A DNA stretch of 44,888 nucleotides. Origin: Microbulbifer halophilus (lineage in GTDB: Bacteria > Pseudomonadota > Gammaproteobacteria > Pseudomonadales > Cellvibrionaceae). Below are positions 1 through 7,796 of this stretch, one piece after another. The first letter of the stretch is position 1, and the number at the start of each line of letters is the position of its first letter. The DNA lies in assembly GCF_026183675.1 (NCBI RefSeq), contig NZ_JAPIVK010000015.1, positions 1 through 44,888 on the forward strand, written 5' to 3'. The position numbers and the translations under genes were made by a program. The notes under the pieces are model-generated. The model did not search any database and was not told the DNA's origin. It saw nothing but the letters and a program-made list of their open reading frames with translations.

Positions 1-1
1 T

Positions 2-373
2 ATGGGTTCTACTCCTGAGTCTAGGGAAAGAAAGAAGCAACGTGAGGAGAAGAAGGCGAGGGATACGGAGAAGGCGAAGGAACAGGCAGGCATGGTAGAA
101 ATCGACCACGATTTGGTTCTTAAAGTTGCTGTGGAGAACTTACGGGATACTTTAGTGGTATTCGTAATTGGGTCAGGTACTGACAAAATGTATCATGGAA
201 CCTTTGCGAAGATGACCGCTGGTGCTGCGATTGGGGTTCTTATTAGTAACGTAATAGCGGTTGATAGAGAGGTAGAGCGTCAACTAAATGAACTATATAC
301 CCCGCAAGAGAGACAAGAACATCGGGATGAGGCTATGCTTCTAATTCTGGAAGGCGGGGGTGGACGTGAATAA
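2..373 (+). CDS. hypothetical protein, possibly 5'-truncated
   Basis: Open frame of 123 codons starting with an ATG at the very left edge, so the true start may lie outside the window. The first 30 residues are almost all charged (Arg, Lys, Glu), looking like a basic/acidic helical tail. A second Met at residue 31 begins a more ordinary region with a hydrophobic stretch around residues 70-90 (GAAIGVLISNVIAV) that could be a weak membrane or buried helix. The C-terminus is again charged. I recognise no family. Its stop overlaps the next gene by 14 bases, suggesting translational coupling of the pair. The DNA is clearly AT-richer than everything right of position 2100, which fits acquired accessory DNA. 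Confidence 0.5.
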   Translation: MGSTPESRERKKQREEKKARDTEKAKEQAGMVEIDHDLVLKVAVENLRDTLVVFVIGSGTDKMYHGTFAKMTAGAAIGVLISNVIAVDREVERQLNELYTPQERQEHRDEAMLLILEGGGGRE

Positions 374-599
374 GAAAGAGCTTATTTGCGAGATTTTTAT
401 CTTTGGAATCCTAATAATGGGGTTGTTAGGGGGTGGAGTAGCCTCCTTAATCATTCATCTTTTTCACATTGGTTTTGATGTTGAAAGTTTCAGCGCTTCA
501 TCACTGCTTAGCGTAATGAAATACGTTGCTCCATTGCTGGCTTTATGGGGTATTGCTTCTGGTCTGGAAAACTATTTCAGGAAAAAACGTAAAAAGTAA
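360..599 (+). CDS. small two-helix membrane protein, unknown function
   Basis: Seventy-nine codons starting with GTG (a second in-frame GTG follows two codons later), preceded by a purine-rich AAGGCGGG that also codes the end of the upstream gene. Two hydrophobic segments are visible, about residues 9-34 (IFIFGILIMGLLGGGVASLI) and 50-66, followed by a lysine/arginine-rich C-terminal tail, so an inner-membrane protein with a cytoplasmic C-terminus is likely. It overlaps the preceding gene and is probably co-transcribed with it. Codon use is AT-leaning, unlike the pectin genes further right. No family recognised; the pair could be cargo of a mobile region, since transposase remnants follow directly. 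Confidence 0.5.
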   Translation: MDVNKKELICEIFIFGILIMGLLGGGVASLIIHLFHIGFDVESFSASSLLSVMKYVAPLLALWGIASGLENYFRKKRKK

Positions 600-600
600 G

Positions 601-723
601 GGCGGGCTCTATAGAAACCATGGAAGCCGCCGCACCGCCGTTCTAGCGGCAATCAGGAGGGGCAAACGCCCCTCCGCTTTAGCCGCCTTTCGGCGGCGGG
701 GCGCTGGCGCGCCCGCGCGGCTA
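601..723. repeat. GC-rich cluster of inverted repeats
   Basis: A perfect 8 bp stem with an AAAC loop (656-663 with 668-675) is nested inside outer GCGGC/GCCGC arms (646-650, 682-686). It is followed by further GCCGCC/GGCGGC pairs. It separates the AT-rich gene pair from the IS1380 remnant. It could act as a transcription barrier after the small membrane-protein gene, but there is no T run. It recalls folded recombination sites, but I could not identify proper attC core sites. Confidence 0.35.
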
Positions 724-748
724 ACCTGAATTTTTCATCAAAATAAGA

Positions 749-811
749 ACGGCGGTCCTTTTTGCCTTATAATTCAAGCTCCTACACAAGAGCATAAGAA
801 AGAACCGCCGT
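749..811 (+). promoter_or_regulatory. inverted repeat occluding the IS1380 transposase start
   Basis: ACGGCGGTCC at 749-758 pairs, with one mismatch, with GAACCGCCGT at 802-811. The right arm covers the start codon (GTG 810-812) and its ribosome-binding region. Read-through transcripts would fold and hide the start, a known way for insertion sequences to limit transposase made from outside promoters. The arms are seen; the role is inference. Confidence 0.4.
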
Positions 812-1041
812 GACGAAATTGTGCCAAGAATCCATCAACTTGCCAGCTGTAAAACGCCGCAGGATCCGCATTGAGTTTGGAGGTAGTCATTTAACCTCCG
901 ATGCCGGTGCACACCTCCTTCGCCTCGTCGACCGTCGTCTCGGACTGACCGACCAGTTGGCAAAGCGATTACCCGATGATCGGGTGGCCTGGCGCTGTCA
1001 GCATAGCCTGCGAGATATGTTGTGCCAGCGTATTTATGGGC
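810..1041 (+). pseudogene. truncated IS1380-family transposase (N-terminal piece)
   Basis: The reading frame from GTG 810 gives a typical N-terminus of an IS1380 (DDE) transposase: a short basic segment, then FGGSHLTSDAG and LLRLVDRRLGL, ending with LRDMLCQRIYGL. Full-length family members are about 430-460 residues, so over 80 percent is missing. After residue 77 the frame continues only eleven codons through unrelated sequence to a stop at 1071-1073. The break coincides with the start of the IS630-like segment at a CTAG, which fits IS630 insertion at a TA dinucleotide followed by deletion. Confidence 0.75.
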
Positions 1042-1606
1042 TAGTGGGCCGTGCGGAAAATAAGGTTACATGACTTGAGTTCGCGTATACTCACCTTATG
1101 GATGCTCCTGACGTTTTTACAATTACCGCTCATGATGCAGCGACCTTGGAGAGCTGGGTTCGCAGCACCTCGCTTCCGCAGGGTCAGATTACTCGAGCGA
1201 AGATTATTCTGGCTCTGTCGGAAGGCGTGCCAGTGATGGACGTGGCTGCGGCCCAGCGCGTGTCTCGCAAGACAGTTCACAAGTGGAAGACGCGCTTTAT
1301 CGAATCGGGCCCGGAGGGTTTGCTTGACCAGACAAGGCCAGGGCGACCGTCGGTAATTGATGCCGAGATCGTGAACCGTGTTCTCACATTGACGACGAGC
1401 CGCATTTCTCATGAGTCCACTCACTGGAGTGTCTCGCTGATGGCGAAGTACGCCGGTGTTACCACATGGCAGGCTAGGCAAATCTGGAACGCTGCAGATC
1501 TGAAGCTACACCGACTCAGAACCTTCAAGATCAGCAGTTTGCCGAGAAAGTGGTGGATATCGTTGGTTTGTATATGGACCCGCCGGACAATGCCTTGGTG
1601 CTGTGT
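1042..1606 (+). pseudogene. broken IS630-family transposase
   Basis: From ATG 1098 the frame encodes the N-terminal helix-turn-helix part of an IS630-type transposase (QITRAKIILALSEG, VSRKTVHKWKTRF, GLLDQTRPGRP, WSVSLMAKYAGVT, DLKLHRLRTFKIS). Just after KIS, near 1535, a small deletion shifts the frame: the expected continuation (QFAEKVVDIVGLYMDPPDN, then ALVLC) is read in another frame up to about 1606. There similarity ends before the DDE catalytic core (the normally following DEKSQ is absent). It is therefore both frameshifted and 3'-truncated. The original frame happens to stay open into the next gene, giving a misleading 326-codon chimeric ORF from 1098 to 2078. Confidence 0.8.
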
Positions 1607-1652
1607 CCGTCGTTGGTGGGCAAGATCACCTCTTCTACGGGATGTTAGAAAT

Positions 1653-2078
1653 ATGAAGTGGCTGCTATTTACAATTATTTTTTCTTCTTCGCTTGTTATT
1701 TCTTCATGTGGAAAAGAAGAGTCTGCACTTCTTGTTCCTATGTCGGCATTGCTTGGAGACCCTGAAAAATTTGGAGGAAAAAGGGTCGCTGTGGTCGGTT
1801 TTCTAGGGCGAGGAAGTGATTTATATTTGACAGAGGAGCATGCGAAGGTAGATGACACCAGCTCTTCCTTGCTTTTGAACTTGTCGGAAAAAGAGAGAAT
1901 GAAGACAAACAAATCCTCATGCAAAAATAAGTATGTTGAGATTGTTGGGGTTTTTGGCTTGGTCCGAATAAAGGGTTTGACGCCGAGAATTGGCATTAAC
2001 AAAGTTGCATCCATTAAGGATAAAATAACTCATTCGGATTGCATTGGACTAAAGGGAGATGGAGGAACAGGCGGATGA
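1653..2078 (+). CDS. small lipoprotein with a possible OB-fold-like domain
   Basis: Starting at ATG 1653 the 141-residue product has a lipoprotein signal peptide (MKWLLFTIIF..., lipobox VISSC with Cys19). The mature part begins with a LLGDPEKFGGKRVAVVGFL pattern, followed by LYLTEEHA, and later KYVEIVGVFG. This resembles small predicted OB-fold proteins whose signature is 'F-x-GKRV-x-V-x-GFL ... LYL' and 'YV-x-V-x-G-x-F'; that resemblance is from memory and moderate. It is AT-rich relative to downstream genes. The frame is open back to 1098 only because it is accidentally fused with the transposase remnant; the signal peptide fixes the real start. Probably anchored in the envelope; function unknown. 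Confidence 0.65.
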   Translation: MKWLLFTIIFSSSLVISSCGKEESALLVPMSALLGDPEKFGGKRVAVVGFLGRGSDLYLTEEHAKVDDTSSSLLLNLSEKERMKTNKSSCKNKYVEIVGVFGLVRIKGLTPRIGINKVASIKDKITHSDCIGLKGDGGTGG

Positions 2079-2114
2079 AAATTGTGGGAATGAATACGAG
2101 TGTGTAACCGAAGA

Positions 2115-3875
2115 ATGAAAACCACATTCCTCAGGCTGCTCTCCCTACTTGCAATACTGGCCGCCGGGTGCAGCGCCCCGGCGAGCCTGGTGGATGCGGA
2201 CTGGTATCAGGTGGAAACGCCCCATTTCCGCATCGTGACCAATGGCAGGCCGGCGATGGTGGAGGAACTGGCGCGGGACCTGGAGCGGTTTCGCGCGGCC
2301 ACTTCCCAGCTGTTGCGGGTGCGCAGGGACCAGCAGCGGCTGACGGTCTTTGCGTTGGCCAATAGAATGAGCTACGCCGGGATCGTGGGTGAGAAGCAGT
2401 CGAGACACACCGGCGGGATGTTCCATCACACCAGCTATGGCAGCTTTGCACTGGTCAATCTGGAGCGCTACCGGTTTATGCGCGAGCACCCGGCCCGGGA
2501 GTTCCTGTTCCACGAGTACACGCACTTTCTCACCTATGGCAGCAGCCCGGTGCAATATCCCTTCTGGTACAGCGAGGGCTTTGCGGAGTTTTTCTCGACG
2601 GTGAGGTTCCCCGACGACGGTTCCTATGTATTCGGCGATATTCCCGTAGATCGAGGCAGCTCCCTGGTCAATGATCGCCCCATGCCGCTGGAGGACCTGT
2701 TGCGGGCGACACCGGCAACGGTGGACAGGGATCAGCGCCTCAAAGTCTATGCCGGGGGCTGGATGCTGACTCACTGGTTGATTATGAACAGCGACAGAAT
2801 AGACCGGATAGGGGAGTATATCGATGCCTACAACCGCGGTGCCGATCCGGTAGATGCACTGACCGGGGCCCTGGGTATGCCCTTTGAGGATCTGGAGCGG
2901 GCCTACCTGAAACAGGCGAGGGGCAAGTTCCCGCGGCGCAAGGGGCAGTTGCCCGACGATTACCGGCCCGTGGACCCGCAACCCCAACCCATGCCACAGC
3001 GACAAGCGGTGGCCGAAATCGCCCGCTTTATGGTGATGTCCGGGCGCCAGTCGGAACCCCTGAAGGAGCTGGTGCAGTATGCGCGCACCGAGAGGGCGGA
3101 CAGCCACGAGCTGACGTCGGTGATGGCGGTCGCCGAGGCGCAGGCCGGTGACTTTGAGCGGGCGAAGGAAATGCTCGCGACCATTCCCGCCGATCTGCAC
3201 GGCGAACTGTGGTACCGCGGTGCCGAGGCCTGGCTGTGGATGGATCGGGAGCTGCAGAAGGGGGCGGAGAGCGATCCCGAACAGATGGCGGCGGTGCGGG
3301 ACAGGTTCGTTTCCCTGGTCAACGACAACGACGAGGTGGCGGCCCACTGGTACGGCCTGGCCGTCGCCATGCAGAAGTTGGGCTACCTCCGGGAAAAATA
3401 CCTGGAGATGCTGGAGCAGGCCTATCTGCGCGCGCCGCGGGAGCGGGAGATTGCCTGGTGGTATGCCCATGAACTCTACCTGGACCGGGACGCCGAGCGC
3501 TTTGCCTATGTGACGCGGCCGCTGCTGATGCAGATCGATGGGCAGGCGTACCGCGAACAGTTGCAGTCCATGCTGGCGGACCTGTCGGTCGACGGTGCGC
3601 CAGCGGCACGGCGGGCCGGAGAGACATTGGGCGCTACCTTCGCCAAATACCGGGGCTACTCGGCCCACAAGGCGCTCGCGGTGGCGTTCGATTACAAGGG
3701 GGCTTATGCGCTCGGCTATGTATTCGACTCGCCCGACCAGGACGCCGCCAATGACCGGGCGCTGGCCGCCTGCGAATCCCGCCGCACCGAATCCGATGTG
3801 GAGGCACCCTGCAGGATCTATGCGGAGGGAGACAGGGTCGTCGGTGGCGCCGATGATTCCGCGCGCCGCTTGTAG
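2115..3875 (+). CDS. putative zinc metallopeptidase lipoprotein (HExxH) with a repeat-rich C-terminus
   Basis: 586 residues from ATG 2115, chosen because MKTTFLRLLSLLAILAAGC is a textbook lipoprotein signal (Cys about 19); upstream codons to 2100 would spoil it. The mature N-terminus (WYQVETPHFRIVTNG) resembles the start of uncharacterised peptidase domains of the DUF1570 kind. A zincin motif HEYTH lies near residue 137 and a downstream WYSEGFAEFF around residue 155 would supply the third (Glu) zinc ligand, as in gluzincins. From about residue 300 the chain is helical with Ala/Glu-rich, TPR-like spacing. I infer an envelope-anchored, Zn-dependent peptidase or peptidase-like protein; the substrate is unknown. 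It is a single gene, with REP-like sequence right after its stop. DNA here turns GC-rich. Confidence 0.75.
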   Translation: MKTTFLRLLSLLAILAAGCSAPASLVDADWYQVETPHFRIVTNGRPAMVEELARDLERFRAATSQLLRVRRDQQRLTVFALANRMSYAGIVGEKQSRHTGGMFHHTSYGSFALVNLERYRFMREHPAREFLFHEYTHFLTYGSSPVQYPFWYSEGFAEFFSTVRFPDDGSYVFGDIPVDRGSSLVNDRPMPLEDLLRATPATVDRDQRLKVYAGGWMLTHWLIMNSDRIDRIGEYIDAYNRGADPVDALTGALGMPFEDLERAYLKQARGKFPRRKGQLPDDYRPVDPQPQPMPQRQAVAEIARFMVMSGRQSEPLKELVQYARTERADSHELTSVMAVAEAQAGDFERAKEMLATIPADLHGELWYRGAEAWLWMDRELQKGAESDPEQMAAVRDRFVSLVNDNDEVAAHWYGLAVAMQKLGYLREKYLEMLEQAYLRAPREREIAWWYAHELYLDRDAERFAYVTRPLLMQIDGQAYREQLQSMLADLSVDGAPAARRAGETLGATFAKYRGYSAHKALAVAFDYKGAYALGYVFDSPDQDAANDRALAACESRRTESDVEAPCRIYAEGDRVVGGADDSARRL

Positions 3876-3894
3876 GAACCTGTCTTGCAGGCGA
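3871..3894. repeat. REP-like palindrome (TGTAGGA...TTGCAGGCGA)
   Basis: TGTAGGAACCTGTCTTGCAGGCGA overlaps the stop codon of the peptidase gene and matches a second copy at 24160-24182 (TGTAGGAGCCTGCTTGCAGGCGA) apart from a few bases. An inverted partner, GCCGGCTCCTGCG, lies near 3931. The pattern is like the extragenic palindromes of Pseudomonas and relatives. It sits between convergent genes. Confidence 0.55.
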
Positions 3895-4004
3895 TTTCCG
3901 TAGCGGGACCGGTACCCTATTAAGCGCCGGCAGGGCCGGCTCCTGCGTCGGGTGGAAAGTGTTGGAGGTCCGTCGCCAGCGGGGGCCGGCGGTATTCGCC
4001 GCGG

Positions 4005-4544
4005 TCAGCGCATCCCAAACCGGATCACCGCCTCGGTAAAAAGGCTGATGGCGTTCCTCAGCGGGCCGTACCAGATATTGTCGGCGCCACCGTGCCGGCT
4101 GCCGATATCCCGGTGATTCTGCTCGTCTTCGAGTATGGCGGCGACGGTGTCGTAGGCGGCGCGGTCGGATTTGCTTTCCAGATAGGAGAGTTGTGTGTGC
4201 AGGTGGTTGACCACCACGGATTCCACCGCCCAGGTGCAGGCCATTATACCCTTTCTGCCCAGCAGGGCGGATACCGCTCCCATAAAATAACCCCCCAGCC
4301 CACAGAGCCAGAAGCTTTTGCACTTGATACCGTTGCGGGAGCGGATTTCATCCCAGAATATCTGCAGGTGTCTTTTTTCGTCCGCCAGAAAGGATTCGAG
4401 CAGCGGTACCAGATCGCGCATGAACAGCCGGGCGATAAATAGTTGGGAGCGGTATATGTTGATCGCCCCGAACTCGCCGGCATGGTTCACTTTGAGGATT
4501 TTTCTGGGGGTGTCCAGGAGCCCCTTGCTGTCTTTGTATTCCAT
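4005..4544 (-). CDS. COQ7-type demethoxyubiquinone hydroxylase family protein
   Basis: 179 residues, on the minus strand from ATG 4542-4544. The family's carboxylate-bridged di-iron site is visible: NHAGEFGA (first Glu), ADEKRHLQIF (Glu and His), WAVESVVVNHL (Glu) and ILEDEQNHRDIG (Glu and His), i.e. the paired E-x6-ExxH arrangement. COQ7 enzymes hydroxylate demethoxyubiquinone in ubiquinone synthesis at the inner membrane. The central hydrophobic helix (CGLGGYFMGAVSALLG) fits membrane association. At 179 residues it is a little shorter than typical bacterial Coq7 (about 210). It is followed upstream in the same direction by the zinc-finger/TPR membrane gene, only 24 bases away, so they may share a transcript. 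The exact substrate is not proven by sequence. Confidence 0.8.
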   Translation of the reverse strand: MEYKDSKGLLDTPRKILKVNHAGEFGAINIYRSQLFIARLFMRDLVPLLESFLADEKRHLQIFWDEIRSRNGIKCKSFWLCGLGGYFMGAVSALLGRKGIMACTWAVESVVVNHLHTQLSYLESKSDRAAYDTVAAILEDEQNHRDIGSRHGGADNIWYGPLRNAISLFTEAVIRFGMR

Positions 4545-4568
4545 GGGCCGTACCTTTGCGTATCGCCC

Positions 4569-5987
4569 TTACCCGGGAACCGCTGCACCGTCGAGCACCT
4601 TCTGCAAGGTGGTGATTTCTCCCTGCAACCCGCTGTCGGGAAACTTCTGCCGTACAAATGCCAGCAGTTTCTTCGCCAGATCCTCCCGGTTGAATCCGTC
4701 CAGGTAGATCTGTGCCAGCAGGAGGTAGGCCGCATCCAGCCGCCCGTAGTCGCTGTCGTCCTTGTGCAGGTTGACCAGCAGCCGTGCCGCCGGCCCGTAT
4801 TTCTGCTGCCGGAAGAGCGCCTCCGCCAGGCCGTGGCGCAGGTGGGATCTGTCGATGGTGGGCAGCGGGTCTGTGGCCAGGTAGAGTTCTGCCGCCTTGT
4901 GGGAGCGGTTCATGCGGATAAATTTATCCAGCAGGTGCGGGCCCAGTTCGCGCAGGGCCTTTTTATCCTGAGTGGCCAGCAGCAACCGGTAGTAGCGCTC
5001 GTTCAGGGCCGGGTCGTCCGGGTGGCGGCGCAGGATGTCCACCAGGGTACGCCGTGCGGCCTTGAAGTCGCCCTCGCGCATCAGTATCTGCGTGTCCGCC
5101 AGGGCGCGGGCGCGGTTGAATTCCGGCTCTTCCAGGTAGTCGCCATCGTCGTCCCGTTCGGCGGCGATCCCCAGGCGCCGCTGCTTCGACAGGCAGATAT
5201 AGCCCATCATGGCACTGGTGACGATATAGAAGTAGCTGGTGCTGGCCGCCACCACCGGGATCAGGGCCCAGGGAGGCAGTTTGCTGGCGACGATCTGCAG
5301 CAGGTAGCCGGGGGCCGAGGAGACGGCACTGGTGGCCAGCCACAGCAGCCAGTAGGGCCAGCCGATGATCAGCGTGAACTGCAGCAGCTTCAGCGGGTTG
5401 ATGGCCGCGCGCAGGCTGCCTTCCAGCGCCAGTACGATCATCGCCGCCGGTGCCAGCAGCGACAGCGCGATGGAGTAGAGTTGCAGCGGGCCCTGACCCA
5501 TCTTCGCCACCTGAAAGCCGACAAAACCGGCGATCAGTGTCATGCCGATCACCTTCAGGAACAGCGGTGCGCTGTTGCCGTCCAGTGCGTCGCCGAATCC
5601 GGGTGCTTCCAGTTTGCCCCGCGCCAGGCTCTCGATCACCAGTAGGTTGTAGCGGCTCACCAGTGCGATTCCCGCCACCAGGATCACCAGCGAGAGAAGG
5701 CCAAGCCCGGAAATCATCAGGCTCACCGCCGAGGCCAGCGCCAGCACGGTCAGGGGGCCGGGCTGCAGCGCGTAGCGGAAATAGAAGAGCCCCATCTGCC
5801 AGAAGGGCCGGGCGCTGTTGCTGGCTCCGATAAAGTCCAGCGGTTGGCGGCACAGTGGGCAGTCGGGCCGGCCGGTGGGATAGTTGGCGGCGGCGCCGGG
5901 GATACAACGGCCGCAGTAATGACGCCGGCAGGGCTCGCACTGCCAGGCGGCGTCTCGGCCCGAGTGGTAGTTGCAGGATTCGGTCAT
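4569..5987 (-). CDS. membrane protein with N-terminal zinc-finger-like motif and C-terminal TPR-like region
   Basis: 472 residues from ATG 5985-5987. That start is preferred to the longer frame reaching 6113, because the upstream codons read through the MITE-like element and MTESCNYHSG begins a conserved-looking zinc-binding segment. Residues 1-50 hold C-x2-H, C-x2-C, C-x2-C and C-x2-C pairs (CNYH, CEPC, CGRC, CPLC), like a B-box or zinc ribbon. Residues about 65-300 contain roughly six hydrophobic helices. From about residue 330 a soluble tail shows helical repeats (ALADTQILMREGDFKAARRTL; LLVNLHKDDSDYGRLDAAYLLLAQIY) like TPRs. It is probably an inner-membrane scaffold. The function is unknown, and it is likely co-transcribed with the COQ7-like gene. 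Confidence 0.7.
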   Translation of the reverse strand: MTESCNYHSGRDAAWQCEPCRRHYCGRCIPGAAANYPTGRPDCPLCRQPLDFIGASNSARPFWQMGLFYFRYALQPGPLTVLALASAVSLMISGLGLLSLVILVAGIALVSRYNLLVIESLARGKLEAPGFGDALDGNSAPLFLKVIGMTLIAGFVGFQVAKMGQGPLQLYSIALSLLAPAAMIVLALEGSLRAAINPLKLLQFTLIIGWPYWLLWLATSAVSSAPGYLLQIVASKLPPWALIPVVAASTSYFYIVTSAMMGYICLSKQRRLGIAAERDDDGDYLEEPEFNRARALADTQILMREGDFKAARRTLVDILRRHPDDPALNERYYRLLLATQDKKALRELGPHLLDKFIRMNRSHKAAELYLATDPLPTIDRSHLRHGLAEALFRQQKYGPAARLLVNLHKDDSDYGRLDAAYLLLAQIYLDGFNREDLAKKLLAFVRQKFPDSGLQGEITTLQKVLDGAAVPG

Positions 5988-6017
5988 ACGTCTTTCCCTG
6001 TCGATTATTGTTATTCC

Positions 6018-6175
6018 CTCAAGTTTTCGGGGCTCAGTTCCAGGAGCCGGAGCGCCCTTCTGGGACACGCCGTTAACCCATCCATGGGGGCTTGTCTGCG
6101 AGGTCCCTCTCACAGACAGTCCCAGAAGGGCGCCCCCCGCCCCGGCTGGTGCCGTCTCGAACCCCGAAACTTGAG
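6018..6175. mobile_element. MITE-like palindromic element with target duplication
   Basis: The ends are inverted repeats: CTCAAGTTTTCGGGGCTC from 6018, and the complement of GAACCCCGAAACTTGAG ending at 6175. Inside is a perfect 14 bp pair (6052-6065 with 6120-6133, GCGCCCTTCTGGGA) and a central hairpin around CTTGTCTGCGAG/TCTCACAGACAG. The element is flanked by direct repeats TTATTCC at 6011-6017 and 6176-6182, as expected for a target-site duplication. No coding capacity. It lies between divergent genes (minus-strand start at 5987, pepB start at 6316), so it may affect both promoters. Confidence 0.65.
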
Positions 6176-6315
6176 TTATTCCCTGGCGGCAGTTTAGCGG
6201 CGGCCGTTGCGGCGGCGCAAACCTCCACCACCGCCTGCGCTGCCGGAACAGCTGTTAAAATAGCGCCCGATTCACGGGCAAAACCCGAACCATGAGCGAA
6301 CAACAGGATTGCAGT

Positions 6316-7608
6316 ATGACGAACGCAATGCAGGTGCAGCTGGTAGAGACCGCCGCGGCGGAAACCTGGGGCGACAAGGCGCTGATCAGTTTTGCTGAAA
6401 ACGGCGCGACGATCCACGCCATCGAGGCCGCCGGCGGTCCCCTGGTGGCGGCCCAGCGCGCCGCGCGCCGCCTCGACGGCATGGGTGTGCCGGCGGTGAA
6501 GCTGGTCGGCGACGGCTGGGATCTGGAGAGCCGCTGGGCCTTCCGCGCCGGCTATTTCAACCCCACGCGCGACAATTCACTGGACTGGGGCACCGACGAC
6601 GCAACCGAGCTTAAAGAGCTGGAGGCCCGCGAGAAGGCTGCCCGCTGGGTGCGCGAGATCACCAACGGCACGCCGGAAGACGTATCGCCGCAGGTGCTGG
6701 CACAGAGCGCTGCCGACCTGCTGCAGGAACTGGCACCGGATGCGGTCAGCTACCGGATCATAGCCGGCGACGACCTGCTCAAAGAGGAGTTCGTGGGGAT
6801 CCACAATGTCGGCCGCGGCAGCGTGCGCCCACCGGCGATGCTGCAGCTGGACTACAACCCCGCCGGCGACGACAGCGCGCCGGTGGACACCTGCCTGGTG
6901 GGCAAGGGCATCACCTTCGACTCCGGCGGCTACAGCCTCAAGCCCTCCGCCGGTATGGCGACGATGAAATCCGATATGGGCGGCGCCGCCATGGTCACCG
7001 GCGGCCTGGCGCTGGCGATCGCCCGCGGCGAGCTCAATAAACGCGTGCGCCTGTATCTGTGCTGCGCGGAAAACCTGGTGTCCGGCCACGCCTTCAAGCT
7101 CGGCGACATCATCCGCTACAAGAACGGCGTCACCGCGGAGATTCTCAATACCGACGCCGAGGGGCGCCTGGTGCTGGCGGACGGCCTGATTGCCGCCTCG
7201 GAACAGGAGCCGCGCTGGATTCTCGATGCGGCCACCCTGACCGGCGCCGCCAAGGTGGCGGTGGGCCGCGATTACAATTCGGTGCTCAGCTTCGAGGACG
7301 AAACCGCGCAGAAGGTACTGGACGCCGCCAGTGCGGAAAACGAAAAGGCCTGGCGCCTGCCGCTGGAGAAATTCCACCTGGAACAGACCCCGTCCGGATT
7401 TGCCGATATCGCCAATGTCGGTGCCGACGGTACGCCCGGCGCCTCCACCGCTGCCGCTTTCCTGGCCCGCTTTGTGCGCGAGGAAGGCCGCGGCTGGGTG
7501 CATATGGACCTGTCCGGCTCCTACCAGCCGGGCGCCGGCGATCTCTGGGCACAGGGGGCCAAGGGCCACGGTCTGAGAACCATCGCCCGCTTCCTGCAGA
7601 AAAGCTGA
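6316..7608 (+). CDS. pepB: leucyl aminopeptidase family M17, peptidase B-like
   Basis: 430 residues starting at ATG 6316 (AGGA seven bases upstream; MTNAMQVQL lines up with the known E. coli PepB start MTEAMKITL). An in-frame ATG at 6292 lacks a ribosome-binding site. The M17 metal-binding and catalytic signatures are intact: VGKGITFDSGGYSLKP, MKSDMGGAAMVTGG, and the hallmark NTDAEGRLVLADGL, followed by DAATLTGAAKVAVG. The order and length (427 in E. coli) fit PepB rather than the longer PepA. It is a cytoplasmic, divalent-metal aminopeptidase, active as a hexamer, that trims peptides from the N-terminus. It stands alone, about 190 bases before the next gene. Confidence 0.92.
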   Translation: MTNAMQVQLVETAAAETWGDKALISFAENGATIHAIEAAGGPLVAAQRAARRLDGMGVPAVKLVGDGWDLESRWAFRAGYFNPTRDNSLDWGTDDATELKELEAREKAARWVREITNGTPEDVSPQVLAQSAADLLQELAPDAVSYRIIAGDDLLKEEFVGIHNVGRGSVRPPAMLQLDYNPAGDDSAPVDTCLVGKGITFDSGGYSLKPSAGMATMKSDMGGAAMVTGGLALAIARGELNKRVRLYLCCAENLVSGHAFKLGDIIRYKNGVTAEILNTDAEGRLVLADGLIAASEQEPRWILDAATLTGAAKVAVGRDYNSVLSFEDETAQKVLDAASAENEKAWRLPLEKFHLEQTPSGFADIANVGADGTPGASTAAAFLARFVREEGRGWVHMDLSGSYQPGAGDLWAQGAKGHGLRTIARFLQKS

Positions 7609-7796
7609 ATATTCCTTCGGAAACCGGCTCTGGAACTGTGTACCAAAAACGGGCACAGTTCCTGCTTGAATTTTTTGCAATAGCCGGGCAGTGGCGAGGG
7701 TTTGCCGCTGCCGGCGGCGGGCGACGGCAACTGCAAGGAGCGGGGGCGCGCCCGGGCCGACAATAAAGTATAAAAAGTAACAGGGAGCGTCACTCA

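Larger units (their letters stand above)
724..1041 (+). mobile_element. IS1380-family left-end fragment
   Basis: The segment begins with a CCTGAATTTTTCATCA-like end typical of IS1380 termini (inferred from memory of the family) and holds the first third of a transposase gene starting with GTG at 810. The frame reads about 77 family-like residues (INLPAVKRRR, FGGSHLTSDAGAHLLRLVDR, LRDMLCQRIYGL). At about 1041 the similarity stops abruptly and a second transposase region begins. The catalytic DDE part and the right end are gone, so this copy cannot move. Confidence 0.7.

Noticed and set aside
646..729. attC-like integron recombination site
   Set aside because: The structure is folded and ends in GGCTAAC, but the core-site consensus RYYYAAC/GTTRRRY is not met and no cassette array or integrase is visible.
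526..729. 67-codon frame after the small membrane-protein gene
   Set aside because: It overlaps the previous gene in another frame and its Arg/Ala-rich end is just the GC-rich hairpin cluster being translated.
1098..2078. Single 326-codon gene
   Set aside because: The first part is a frameshifted IS630 transposase and the last 141 codons are a separate lipoprotein with its own signal peptide; the shared frame is accidental.
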